A stretch of DNA of 64,000 nt from Yoonia sp. Lineage in GTDB: Bacteria > Pseudomonadota > Alphaproteobacteria > Rhodobacterales > Rhodobacteraceae. Below the pieces are notes generated by a model. It was not told where the DNA came from. It was given only the letters and a program-made list of their open reading frames with translations, and searched no databases. This document shows positions 54,770 through 62,882 of this stretch, in pieces; positions within the stretch are counted from its first letter, which is position 1; the number at the start of each line of letters is the position of its first letter. The DNA lies in NCBI RefSeq assembly GCF_014859355.1, contig NZ_JACUUJ010000001.1, positions 165,485 to 229,484 of the forward strand, in the 5' to 3' direction. Position numbers and translations under genes: made by a program.

Positions 54770-55524
54770 CCTGTGCTTGCCACCCCTGCATCAATGACCA
54801 ATGTCTGCCCTGTCATCATCGCCGACGCGGCTGATGCCAGAAACAGTGTGCTGCCGACCATGTCTTGCGGCGTCATAAAGCGTTTCAGGCATTGTTTGTC
54901 CAGAAAGGCGGCTTTTGCCTCTGGCGTGGCCCACATGGTTTCCTGCTTTTGGGTAAAAACCCAGCCGGGTGCAATGGCGTTGACCCGGATGCCGCGCGGC
55001 CCCCATTCGCGCGCCAGCGCGCGGGTCATACCCATGATGCCTGCGTTGGCAGTAACGTAGGGCACCATGCCCGCCGACCCGATCAGATAGGTGATCGAGG
55101 AATAATTAATGATCGACCCGCCTGTGCCCATCAGGTTTGCCGCTTTTTGGCAGGCAAAGAAATAGGCGCGCAGGTTGACGGCCTGGCTTTCGTCCCAGTC
55201 CTGCTGTGTGATGTCCATGGCATTAAAACGCATGTCGTTGGCGGCGTTGTTGACAAGGGTATGCAGCGGGCCGTGGGCATCCACCGCCTGATCCATCGCC
55301 GCGTGCAGTGCGCCAGTGTCGGTGATGTCGCAGGGGATGAACAGCGGGCGGTTATCGTGTGCCGCTTCCATTTCATCGACAAAGGGCGTCGCATCTGACC
55401 GGCCGACAAAGGCAACCTTGGCGCCTTGCGTCAGGAAACCTGCGGTCAGGGCCGCGCCAATGCCATTTCCGCCACCGGTAATGAAAACAGACGCGCCATC
55501 AAGATCGTGAAAGGTCGCGTTCAC
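54766..55524 (-). CDS. SDR family protein, probable galactose 1-dehydrogenase, with Asn for catalytic Lys
   Basis: I start it at the GTG at 55524, in a GTGA overlap with the GH36 gene and with GAGGGG eight bases upstream; an ATG at 55548 would overlap by 28 bases. It has 252 residues, TGGGNGIG (16-23), VNNAAND (91-97), Ser143 and Tyr156, but the YxxxK lysine is asparagine (Tyr156-Val-Thr-Ala-Asn160). By position between galactosidases, lactonase and dgoK it should oxidise galactose to galactonolactone. Related SDRs may share this change; I cannot check. Confidence 0.8.
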   Translation of the reverse strand: MNATFHDLDGASVFITGGGNGIGAALTAGFLTQGAKVAFVGRSDATPFVDEMEAAHDNRPLFIPCDITDTGALHAAMDQAVDAHGPLHTLVNNAANDMRFNAMDITQQDWDESQAVNLRAYFFACQKAANLMGTGGSIINYSSITYLIGSAGMVPYVTANAGIMGMTRALAREWGPRGIRVNAIAPGWVFTQKQETMWATPEAKAAFLDKQCLKRFMTPQDMVGSTLFLASAASAMMTGQTLVIDAGVASTG

Positions 55525-57602
55525 AGCCTCTGCCCCTCTATAACCCACATCCTTTCAGGGAAAGACCATGGCAGGGTGAGTCCATGGCTCATCAGGTAAG
55601 CGCCTGACACATCAAGCGGGCCGGTTTTCACCGCCTGCGCGCCGCGCGACAGGCGGTGCAGATCATGACGGTTGGTCAGGTCGATGCGATAGGTCGTGTT
55701 GGGGTCCAAACCGGTCAGTCGCAGGGGCCGTGGCGCGATCTGGGCGCTGGTGGCGGCTTTGCCTGCAAATACGACGAAACGGCCCCCGTCGCGCGCCAGT
55801 TGCTGTTCGGCGATGACCGCAGGGTCGGCACTGTCCAGCCGCAGGATATCGGCGGATTGCATCCAGTCGCGGTTCGCCTTCCACCAGCTTGTGACGGTGC
55901 GCAGCACGGTGGCTTCGTCTTCGGTCAGTTCGCGGGGGTCCATCTCGAACCCGATGTGGCGTTGGGCCGCGATCCAGGCGCGGAATGTGATATCAAGCGT
56001 GCGGCCGGATGTGTGGCAATGGCGCGGGCCGACGTGGCTGCCGGTGACGGACAAAGGCAGAAACAGCGCCGCGTCATGCTGGATGCGCAACCGTTCCAGC
56101 GCATCGTTGCTGTCGGATAGCCAGATGCGTTGGGTGCGCTGCATGATCCCGAAATCAATGCGCCCCCCACCGGATGCGCAGGTTTCGATCTCGACCAGCG
56201 GAAAATCGGCGCGCAGCCGGTCCAGCAGGGCGTAGGTGCCGTGGGTCTGGGCCGCGTCGGGCGCGGGCAGAACGCGGTTGTGATCCCATTTGATATAGTC
56301 GATGGCGTTGTCGCGCAGGATGGCGGCGATCCGGTCGTAAAGGTAATCGCGCACCGCAGGTAGCGCCATGTCCAGCACCATTTGCTGACGGCCCATGACC
56401 TGATCAGCGGGGCCCAGCACCCAATCCGGATGGGCGCGGCAGGTGTCGCTGTCGGGATTAACCATTTCCGGTTCGAACCAGATGCCAAAGGTCATGCCCA
56501 GCCCATGCACATGGGCGATCAGCGGGGTCAGCCCGTCGGGGTATTTGCGCGGATCAATCACCCAGTCGCCAAGGCTGCTGGTGTCGTCATCGCGCCGCCC
56601 GAACCAGCCGTCATCCAGCACGAACCGTTCTGCCCCAAGATCGGCGGCGCGGGTGGCGATATCCTTCAGTTCGGGCAGGGAATGATTGAAATACACGGCT
56701 TCCCAACAATTGTAATGCACGGGGCGCGGGGTATCGGGTTTGGGCCATGTTACGATGCGGTCGCGCAGGTGGCGCTGAAATGCGACGGCGCAGCCGTTCA
56801 GCCCGTGACCGGAATAGACGACGTAAAGCGGCGCGGTCTCAAACCGTGTGGCAGCGCTGGTTTGTGTGCCGGTGGCGTGGCCCCATTGGATCTGGCGGCG
56901 GCCATCGGGCAGTTCTTCGGCCAGCATCCTGTGCCCGCCGGACCAGCCGTAATGAAAGGCATAAGCCGCGCCTTGGGTATTCGTCGCGCCCCGGCACGGC
57001 AGATAAAGGCCGGGGAAATGTTCGTGCCCGCTGCGCCCAGTGCGGCTTTCGCGGGTGTGGATGCCGGGGGACCAAGGCGCGCGATTCAACTGGAATTCGC
57101 CACACCAGCGGCCCGAGACGTCGATCATTTCATCCGACAGTTGCGGCGCGGGCAGCACAGGTGCGGCCAGCCAATCCACATGCACGGGGCGTGCCGCGTC
57201 CAGCGTGGTTTGGCAGGTGATGACATGCGTTTGTGCGTCGCTGGCAAAACTGATGTTCAGCGTCAGGGCGTGGTTTGCATCCTTGTAGATCAGGCGCAAG
57301 CCGTCGTTTTCTGATGCGCTGTAAAAGCTGAATTTGGGCCAGATCGGCGCGCCATCCGCATCGCGCAAGACCATACCGGGCTGGCCGGGAAAGCTGCGGG
57401 CGGCCTCGGGGCAAAGCGACAGATCGGGGTTTTCATCCAGCATCCCGCCGGTCACGTCGATACCATGCGCCGCGTGCAGGGTTTGCAGGTTTTCCCCTTT
57501 GGGCAGGGGCGCACCCCAGTAAACCACCTGCGGCAGGCGATCATTTCGGGCGGCCAGCACCAGCGTCTGTTGGCCGTCGTCAAGGCGATAGATATTTTCC
57601 AT
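55521..57602 (-). CDS. Alpha-galactosidase, GH36 family
   Basis: This 693-residue enzyme has the GH36 plan: an N-terminal beta-sandwich, a TIM barrel and a C-terminal beta domain. RFVLDDGWFGRRDDD marks substrate binding, YIKWDHNR holds the nucleophile Asp and IWLSDSNDALERL the acid/base Asp; CASGGGRIDFG is also as in the family. No signal peptide: it acts on imported alpha-galactosides such as melibiose, raffinose or galactosyl-glycerol. It follows the permease gene by six bases. Confidence 0.95.
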   Translation of the reverse strand: MENIYRLDDGQQTLVLAARNDRLPQVVYWGAPLPKGENLQTLHAAHGIDVTGGMLDENPDLSLCPEAARSFPGQPGMVLRDADGAPIWPKFSFYSASENDGLRLIYKDANHALTLNISFASDAQTHVITCQTTLDAARPVHVDWLAAPVLPAPQLSDEMIDVSGRWCGEFQLNRAPWSPGIHTRESRTGRSGHEHFPGLYLPCRGATNTQGAAYAFHYGWSGGHRMLAEELPDGRRQIQWGHATGTQTSAATRFETAPLYVVYSGHGLNGCAVAFQRHLRDRIVTWPKPDTPRPVHYNCWEAVYFNHSLPELKDIATRAADLGAERFVLDDGWFGRRDDDTSSLGDWVIDPRKYPDGLTPLIAHVHGLGMTFGIWFEPEMVNPDSDTCRAHPDWVLGPADQVMGRQQMVLDMALPAVRDYLYDRIAAILRDNAIDYIKWDHNRVLPAPDAAQTHGTYALLDRLRADFPLVEIETCASGGGRIDFGIMQRTQRIWLSDSNDALERLRIQHDAALFLPLSVTGSHVGPRHCHTSGRTLDITFRAWIAAQRHIGFEMDPRELTEDEATVLRTVTSWWKANRDWMQSADILRLDSADPAVIAEQQLARDGGRFVVFAGKAATSAQIAPRPLRLTGLDPNTTYRIDLTNRHDLHRLSRGAQAVKTGPLDVSGAYLMSHGLTLPWSFPERMWVIEGQRL

Positions 57603-57608
57603 GGCGTC

Positions 57609-58457
57609 TTACTTCACAGCCCCAAGCGTCAGACCCGCGATAAAGTGTTTTTGCATCAGGAAAAACATCGCAACCGGTGGCAGCGCGGCGACGATGGAAC
57701 CCGCGCTCATCAAATGATAAGCGGCGCGGTATTGCGCGTTGAAGCTGGTGATGCCAGCGGTCACGGGCTGGCTTTCGGGGCCTTGGGTCAAGACGACGGC
57801 CCAGAAATAATCGTTCCAGATGAAGGTAAAGATCAGCACCGCCATCGCCGCAATCGCGGGTTTCATCAGGGGCAACACGACATAGAAAAAGATCCGCCAT
57901 TCGGCCACACCTTCAACCCGCGCGGCCTCGATCAGGGGGAAAGGCAGGGCGCGGATGAAATTGCGCATGAACAGCGTGGCAAAGCCGGTTTGAAACGCGA
58001 TGTGAAACAGCACCAGACCGGTTTTCGTATTATACAGCCCCATGTCCACCGTCAGGTCGCGCACCGGCACCATCAGGATTTGAAAAGGCACAAAATTGCC
58101 AGCGATGAACATGAAAAAAATCAACAGGTTGCCCTTGAACTTATACACCCCCAGCGCAAAGCCGGTCATGCAAGCCAGCGCCACGGTGCCAATGACGGTG
58201 GGCACGGTGATCATTACGGAATTCAGCAGATAGCGTGGCATCGCGCTTTCGAAAAACACCTTGCCATAGTTGTTGAACCCCTCGAATGATGACGGCCAGC
58301 CCCAGTAATTGCCGCTGGTGAAATCGACATCGGGTTTGATCGAAAAGATCATCACCGCGATCAGCGGCAGCAACCACAGGATCAGCGCAAAGGGCAGAAA
58401 CGCCTGATAGCCAAGCTGCACCGCGCGGGATTGTTTCTGAACAGGTGTCGGGAACAT
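57609..58457 (-). CDS. Sugar ABC transporter permease (MalG type)
   Basis: This 282-residue permease has six hydrophobic segments and the CUT1 EAA loop EAARVEGVAEWRIFFYVVLPLMKPA. FMRNFIRALPFPL precedes it. It forms the channel with the MalF-type protein whose stop codon shares a base with its start. Its place before the GH36 gene indicates galactoside transport. Confidence 0.93.
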   Translation of the reverse strand: MFPTPVQKQSRAVQLGYQAFLPFALILWLLPLIAVMIFSIKPDVDFTSGNYWGWPSSFEGFNNYGKVFFESAMPRYLLNSVMITVPTVIGTVALACMTGFALGVYKFKGNLLIFFMFIAGNFVPFQILMVPVRDLTVDMGLYNTKTGLVLFHIAFQTGFATLFMRNFIRALPFPLIEAARVEGVAEWRIFFYVVLPLMKPAIAAMAVLIFTFIWNDYFWAVVLTQGPESQPVTAGITSFNAQYRAAYHLMSAGSIVAALPPVAMFFLMQKHFIAGLTLGAVK

Positions 58458-59425
58458 CAGCGTGCGCCTTTCTCGTCCTGATACATGGACCAGAGGAAAT
58501 AAGAGATGAAAACAAGCATGATCAGGAACAGGATCACCGCGACAGCGGCGGCATAGCCATATTGCAAGCCGCGTTCCGACAGCGATTTTTCGAAAACGTA
58601 ATAAGACAGCACGCGGGTCGATCCGAACGGCCCGCCGCCGGTCATGATCGACACAAGGTCAAAACTGCGTAACGCCCCGATGATGGTCACGACAAAGGCG
58701 ATGAAGGTTGCGGGTTTCAGTTGCGGAATGATGACATACCACAGCATTTTCGGGCCTTTTGCCCCGTCAAGGCGCGCGGCCTCGACCTGTTCGGGGTCAA
58801 CGGCGTTCAGCCCCGTCAGATAAAGGATCATGCAATAGGCCGTTTGCGGCCATAGCCCTGCGGCGATGATTCCGTAGGTCGCCCATGTGGGGTTGCCCAG
58901 TACACCGCCGCGGATCTCGATCCCGACCCAGCCGGTCATGATGGTGAACAGCCCGTTGTTGGGTAGGTAGAACCACGAAAACACGAGCCCCACGACGACC
59001 TGACTGATCACAAAAGGGAAAAAGAACAGCGATTTATAGATGCGGATGCCGCGCACCGTCTGGTTGAGGAACAGTGCGATGAACAGACCCGCGGGAATGG
59101 CCAGCAGATACAGCACCAGCCATTTCAGGTTGTTCCATAATGAAATCTGGAAATTCCGGTCTGCGCGTTCACCGTTCAGGCCGAACAGCTTGTTATAGTT
59201 TTGCAGTCCGACGTATTCGCCGTTGGTGCGCACGTCGCCCAAACCGTTCCAGTTATAAAACGACAGGCCAAAACTTTGGTAGATCGGTGCAATGACGTAG
59301 ACCAGAAAAAACAGCACACCCGGCGCAAGAAACAGCCAAGGGGTAATGGCGATTTCATTGCGTTTATACCAGCCGCGTGGCGGCGGCGTGTAGCGGGTCG
59401 TGGGCACGACGGGTGATACGGTCAT
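58457..59425 (-). CDS. Sugar ABC transporter permease (MalF type)
   Basis: This 322-residue permease has six hydrophobic segments, the first at about 29-50 after a basic N-terminus. The EAA loop reads EAARLDGAKGPKMLWYVIIPQLKPA. It pairs with the MalG-type permease. A 99-base gap with two hairpins separates it from the binding-protein gene upstream, which is expected to be expressed at a higher level. Confidence 0.93.
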   Translation of the reverse strand: MTVSPVVPTTRYTPPPRGWYKRNEIAITPWLFLAPGVLFFLVYVIAPIYQSFGLSFYNWNGLGDVRTNGEYVGLQNYNKLFGLNGERADRNFQISLWNNLKWLVLYLLAIPAGLFIALFLNQTVRGIRIYKSLFFFPFVISQVVVGLVFSWFYLPNNGLFTIMTGWVGIEIRGGVLGNPTWATYGIIAAGLWPQTAYCMILYLTGLNAVDPEQVEAARLDGAKGPKMLWYVIIPQLKPATFIAFVVTIIGALRSFDLVSIMTGGGPFGSTRVLSYYVFEKSLSERGLQYGYAAAVAVILFLIMLVFISYFLWSMYQDEKGAR

Positions 59426-59454
59426 TTGCGGTCACTTTCCCGTTTGGGCGCATG

Positions 59455-59514
59455 TGAAAACGTCGGGTGTCGGCGTTTTCAAATAGGCATGGGGCGCGCG
59501 GTCAGGCGCACCCC
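59455..59514 (-). other. Two hairpins between binding-protein and permease genes
   Basis: TGAAAACG / CGTTTTCA (59455-59481, 11-base loop) and ATGGGG / CCCCAT with inner GCGC pairing (59489-59516 region). In many sugar ABC operons such structures protect the upstream binding-protein mRNA and reduce read-through to the permeases. Confidence 0.5.
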
Positions 59515-59524
59515 ATCTGTTTGA

Positions 59525-60784
59525 TCAATAGATATCTTCGCGGGCGGCTTCCAACCGGTCCAGGACATCTTCCAGGTTGTCAGGGAAGACCATGAATTCC
59601 TGGAACCCTTCCATGGCCACGGCAGCCATTTCGGCAGGCGCATCGCGGTCAAAGAACTGGGCGATGCCGCCCGGTGCCTTGTTTGACAGCATGTCGAAGC
59701 CCTGTTGCAGGAACTTGTCGTCATCCACGGACGAATTCGCATTCACCGGCAGCTGCCCCAGGTTTTCACCGTTGTTGATCAGCGTCTGGTTGTCAGCTGA
59801 AACAACGAACCGCAGGAATTCGCGCGCGGCATCCTTGTTTTTCGCACCTGTGGGGATGTGGAACGTATCGGTGGGTGCGTCTTCACCCTTGGCGATGCCG
59901 GGGGTAATTTCGACGAACTGGTAGAAATCCAGCTTGCTGTCATCTAGGCCCGAATCGCGCAGCGGTGCCACGGCAAAGTTGCCCATCAGATAAGATGCCG
60001 CCTGACCGTTGGCCATGAAAGGCAGCGCCTCTTGCCAGCTATAGGTCTGGTGGTCGTCGATGAATGCACCCATGTCGATCAGCTCGCGCCAGTTGGCGAA
60101 TGTCGCGCGCACCTCGTCCGACTGCCAGCTTTCTTCGCCATTGGTCAGGCGCGCGTGAAAGTCATAGCCGTTGGTGCGCATGTTCAGGTAATCGAACCAG
60201 CCACCGGCGGTCCACAGGAACTTGGTGCCGATGGTGTAGCATTTCACGCCGTTGTCCAGCAGGGTCTGGCAGTTGGCCAGCTCTTCTTCCCAGGTTGTGG
60301 GCTCGGACAGGCCAAGATCATCAAAGATGTCTTTGCGGTAGTAAACGCCCCACTGATAGTAGGTGTATGGCACGCCATATTGTTTGTCGTCGATCGTCAG
60401 CGCCCCTTTGGTCGATGCCAGATCTTCGGAGATTTGTCCTTCCCACAGGTCAGAAATATCCTCGAACAAACCCGCCTCGACATAGGGCAGCATCCGGTTG
60501 GCGGCATACCAGTTGGCAACATCCGGCGCGTTGGCCGTCAAAAAGTTGCGGATCTGGGTTTTATAGGCTTCGCGGTCGATCACCGTCAGTGCGATGTTCA
60601 GATCGGGGTGCATTTCACCGAACCGTTCAACCATGCCTTCCATCACCGCGCGTGGCGCAGGGTTTGACATGTCCGAGAAAATGACCAGGTCGCCCGACAG
60701 TGAATGACCGGCCGCAGATGCGCCAGATGCTGCGATGCCAGCAGCAACGCACGCCGCGAACGACGTTTTAAGAATGGAATGCAT
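59525..60784 (-). CDS. Sugar ABC transporter substrate-binding protein
   Basis: From the ATG at 60784 (GGAGG upstream) the protein has 419 residues. A signal peptide (ILKTSFAACVAAGIAASGASA) precedes a family 1 sugar-binding protein: MVERFGEMHPDLNIALTVI, APDVANWYAANRMLPYVEAG, YGVPYTYYQWGVYYRKDIFDDLGL region and PFMANGQAASYLMGNFAVAPL. It collects galactosides in the periplasm. It is the first gene of the operon, divergent from the IclR gene across the palindrome at 60819. Confidence 0.93.
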   Translation of the reverse strand: MHSILKTSFAACVAAGIAASGASAAGHSLSGDLVIFSDMSNPAPRAVMEGMVERFGEMHPDLNIALTVIDREAYKTQIRNFLTANAPDVANWYAANRMLPYVEAGLFEDISDLWEGQISEDLASTKGALTIDDKQYGVPYTYYQWGVYYRKDIFDDLGLSEPTTWEEELANCQTLLDNGVKCYTIGTKFLWTAGGWFDYLNMRTNGYDFHARLTNGEESWQSDEVRATFANWRELIDMGAFIDDHQTYSWQEALPFMANGQAASYLMGNFAVAPLRDSGLDDSKLDFYQFVEITPGIAKGEDAPTDTFHIPTGAKNKDAAREFLRFVVSADNQTLINNGENLGQLPVNANSSVDDDKFLQQGFDMLSNKAPGGIAQFFDRDAPAEMAAVAMEGFQEFMVFPDNLEDVLDRLEAAREDIY

Positions 60785-60818
60785 GGTGTCCTCCCTAGTG
60801 CTTCCATAGTGTAACCCA

Positions 60819-60835
60819 GTTTCATTATGTGAAAC
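60819..60835. promoter_or_regulatory. Candidate IclR operator of the galactoside operon
   Basis: GTTTCATTATGTGAAAC is a perfect 6-5-6 palindrome, 35 bases before the binding-protein gene and 110 bases before the divergent IclR gene. TTTCA/TGAAA symmetry is common among IclR-family sites. It is the only strong palindrome in this gap. Confidence 0.6.
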
Positions 60836-60944
60836 ATGGTTTTGGATATTGATACTAAATCGCGACTCGGTTAGGTTTGTCAACAGGTCATGGGTCTGCC
60901 GCTATTGCAAAGCGCGACACGCATGGCCGGAAAAGGGAGAAAAG

Positions 60945-61748
60945 ATGGATCGTGTGACCGGTGACGGCACAGTGGGTAAGGCGCTGGAAGTGCTTGATCA
61001 GGTCGCAGCCTTTGGGCGGCCGGTGCGTTTCAGCGAAGTCCTTGCGAAATCCGATTACCCCAAACCCACGCTTTACCGGCTTGTCCAGACCCTGACCAAC
61101 CAGAAGATGCTGTCCTACGACCCTGACCGGCAGACTTATGCGCCGGGTTTGCGGCTGGTGCGGCTGGCGCATGCGGCATGGGAACAATCCACACTGGCCC
61201 CTATCGCGCGGCCGCACATTGACGCGCTGAGCGCGGCTGTGGGGGAAACCGTGCATCTGGCGCAAATGGATCATGCGCAGGTGCTGTATATCGACAAACG
61301 CAACGCGGGCCAACCGGTGCAGATGTATAGCCAGGCGGGCAAGATCGGTCCGGCCTATTGCACCGGCGTCGGCAAGGCGATGCTGGCCTTTTGCGACCCG
61401 GCGGTCATTGAACAGTTGATTGCGCAACAATCGTTTCACCGATTCACGCCACAAACGCTGACTACGGCGGCGGCCCTGCGCGATGAATTGGCCGATATCC
61501 GCGCCCATGGCTATGGCTTTGACCGCGAAGAACATGAACCGGGCATCATCTGCGTCGCCATGCCGATCCTGTCCGAGGCGGGGCGCGTGTTGGGTGCGCT
61601 GTCGGTGACCAGCACCATAAGCCGCACCAACCTTGCCGGATTGGAAGCTTATGTGCCGATCCTGCGCGAGACGGCTGCAAAAATTGCAAGGGATGCCCAG
61701 AACTGGAGCTTTCCAGATTATGATAAAACAGAAAAGACGGGGATTTAG
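60945..61748 (+). CDS. IclR family transcriptional regulator
   Basis: From the ATG at 60945 (GGGAGA four bases upstream) the protein has 267 residues. The N-terminal winged helix (GKALEVLDQVAAFGRPVRFSEVL, then PKPTLYRLVQTL) and the C-terminal IclR effector domain (AYCTGVGKAMLAF; EEHEPGIICVAMPI) are complete. It is divergent from the galactoside operon and only three bases ahead of the transporter ATPase, so it probably controls both in response to a galactose or galactonate signal. The effector is inferred. Confidence 0.9.
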   Translation: MDRVTGDGTVGKALEVLDQVAAFGRPVRFSEVLAKSDYPKPTLYRLVQTLTNQKMLSYDPDRQTYAPGLRLVRLAHAAWEQSTLAPIARPHIDALSAAVGETVHLAQMDHAQVLYIDKRNAGQPVQMYSQAGKIGPAYCTGVGKAMLAFCDPAVIEQLIAQQSFHRFTPQTLTTAAALRDELADIRAHGYGFDREEHEPGIICVAMPILSEAGRVLGALSVTSTISRTNLAGLEAYVPILRETAAKIARDAQNWSFPDYDKTEKTGI

Positions 61749-61751
61749 ACC

Positions 61752-62813
61752 ATGGCAGGTGTGACGCTGAACAAGGTAATCAAGCGCTATGGCGATGTGC
61801 AGGTCATTCACGGAATTGATCTGGACATCAAGGATGGCGAGTTTTGCGTTTTCGTCGGCCCGTCGGGCTGCGGCAAATCCACACTGTTGCGCATGGTCGC
61901 CGGTCTAGAGGAAACGACCGAAGGGCAGGTCAACATCGGCCCGCGTGATGTGACCCGCATGGACCCGTCCGAACGCGGTGTGGCGATGGTGTTCCAAACC
62001 TACGCGCTTTATCCGCATATGACGGTCAAGGACAACATGGGGTTCGGCCTGAAAATGAACGGCCACCCCAAGGCGGAAATCGCAAAAAAAGTGGCCGAGG
62101 CAACCCGCATCCTGAAACTGGAAGACTATCTGGACCGCAAGCCCGCCGCCCTTTCCGGTGGCCAGCGTCAACGTGTGTCGATTGGCCGTGCCATCGTGCG
62201 CGGACCCGAAGTATTCCTGTTCGATGAACCGCTGTCCAACCTTGATGCGGAACTGCGCGTGGAAATGCGCGTGGAAATCGCCCGCCTGCACAAGGAAATC
62301 GGCGCCACGATGATCTATGTCACCCACGATCAGGTTGAGGCGATGACGCTGGCTGACAAGATCGTCGTGCTGCGCGCCGGTGTGATCGAACAGGTCGGCG
62401 CGCCGATGGACCTGTATCGCGATCCTGACAACAAATTCGTGGCGGGTTTCATCGGCAGCCCTGCGATGAACTTTGTCAGCGGCACGGCCAGCGGCGGTGC
62501 TGTGGATGCACCCGGCCTTGATTTGCAATTTGACGGAATCATCGGTGCCGAACACAACGGCAAGACGGTCACGGTTGGCGCACGCCCGGAACACATCCTG
62601 ATTGATCCCGAAGGCGACAGCCATTCGGTCGAGTTGACCGAAAGTCTGGGGGGGGTGTCATTTGCCTATCTGACCAGCGACAGCGGCGAACGTGTGATTG
62701 TCGAGGAACGCGGCGACGAACGGTCGGTTGAGGGCGCGCGCGTGGGCATCCGGATTGATCCTGCACGGATATTCCTGTTCGATGATGCAACAGATCAACG
62801 CATTCGCGGCTGA
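61752..62813 (+). CDS. Sugar ABC transporter ATPase (MalK/UgpC type)
   Basis: This 353-residue CUT1 ATPase has Walker A GPSGCGKS (36-43), Q-loop VFQTYALYPHMTV, signature LSGGQRQRV, Walker B VFLFDEPLSNLDAELRVEM and a C-terminal TOBE/OB regulatory domain (VGARPEHI). It energises the galactoside importer encoded on the other strand. Unusually for such loci it sits with the regulator rather than with its permeases. A weak hairpin (GACTG / CAGTC near 62846-62868) follows. Confidence 0.93.
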   Translation: MAGVTLNKVIKRYGDVQVIHGIDLDIKDGEFCVFVGPSGCGKSTLLRMVAGLEETTEGQVNIGPRDVTRMDPSERGVAMVFQTYALYPHMTVKDNMGFGLKMNGHPKAEIAKKVAEATRILKLEDYLDRKPAALSGGQRQRVSIGRAIVRGPEVFLFDEPLSNLDAELRVEMRVEIARLHKEIGATMIYVTHDQVEAMTLADKIVVLRAGVIEQVGAPMDLYRDPDNKFVAGFIGSPAMNFVSGTASGGAVDAPGLDLQFDGIIGAEHNGKTVTVGARPEHILIDPEGDSHSVELTESLGGVSFAYLTSDSGERVIVEERGDERSVEGARVGIRIDPARIFLFDDATDQRIRG

Positions 62814-62882
62814 AACCTGCACTTGAAGCTGCGCCGGTTTTCCCCGACTGTGTGGTTTCACGTCAGTCAGGAAAGGCAGCCA

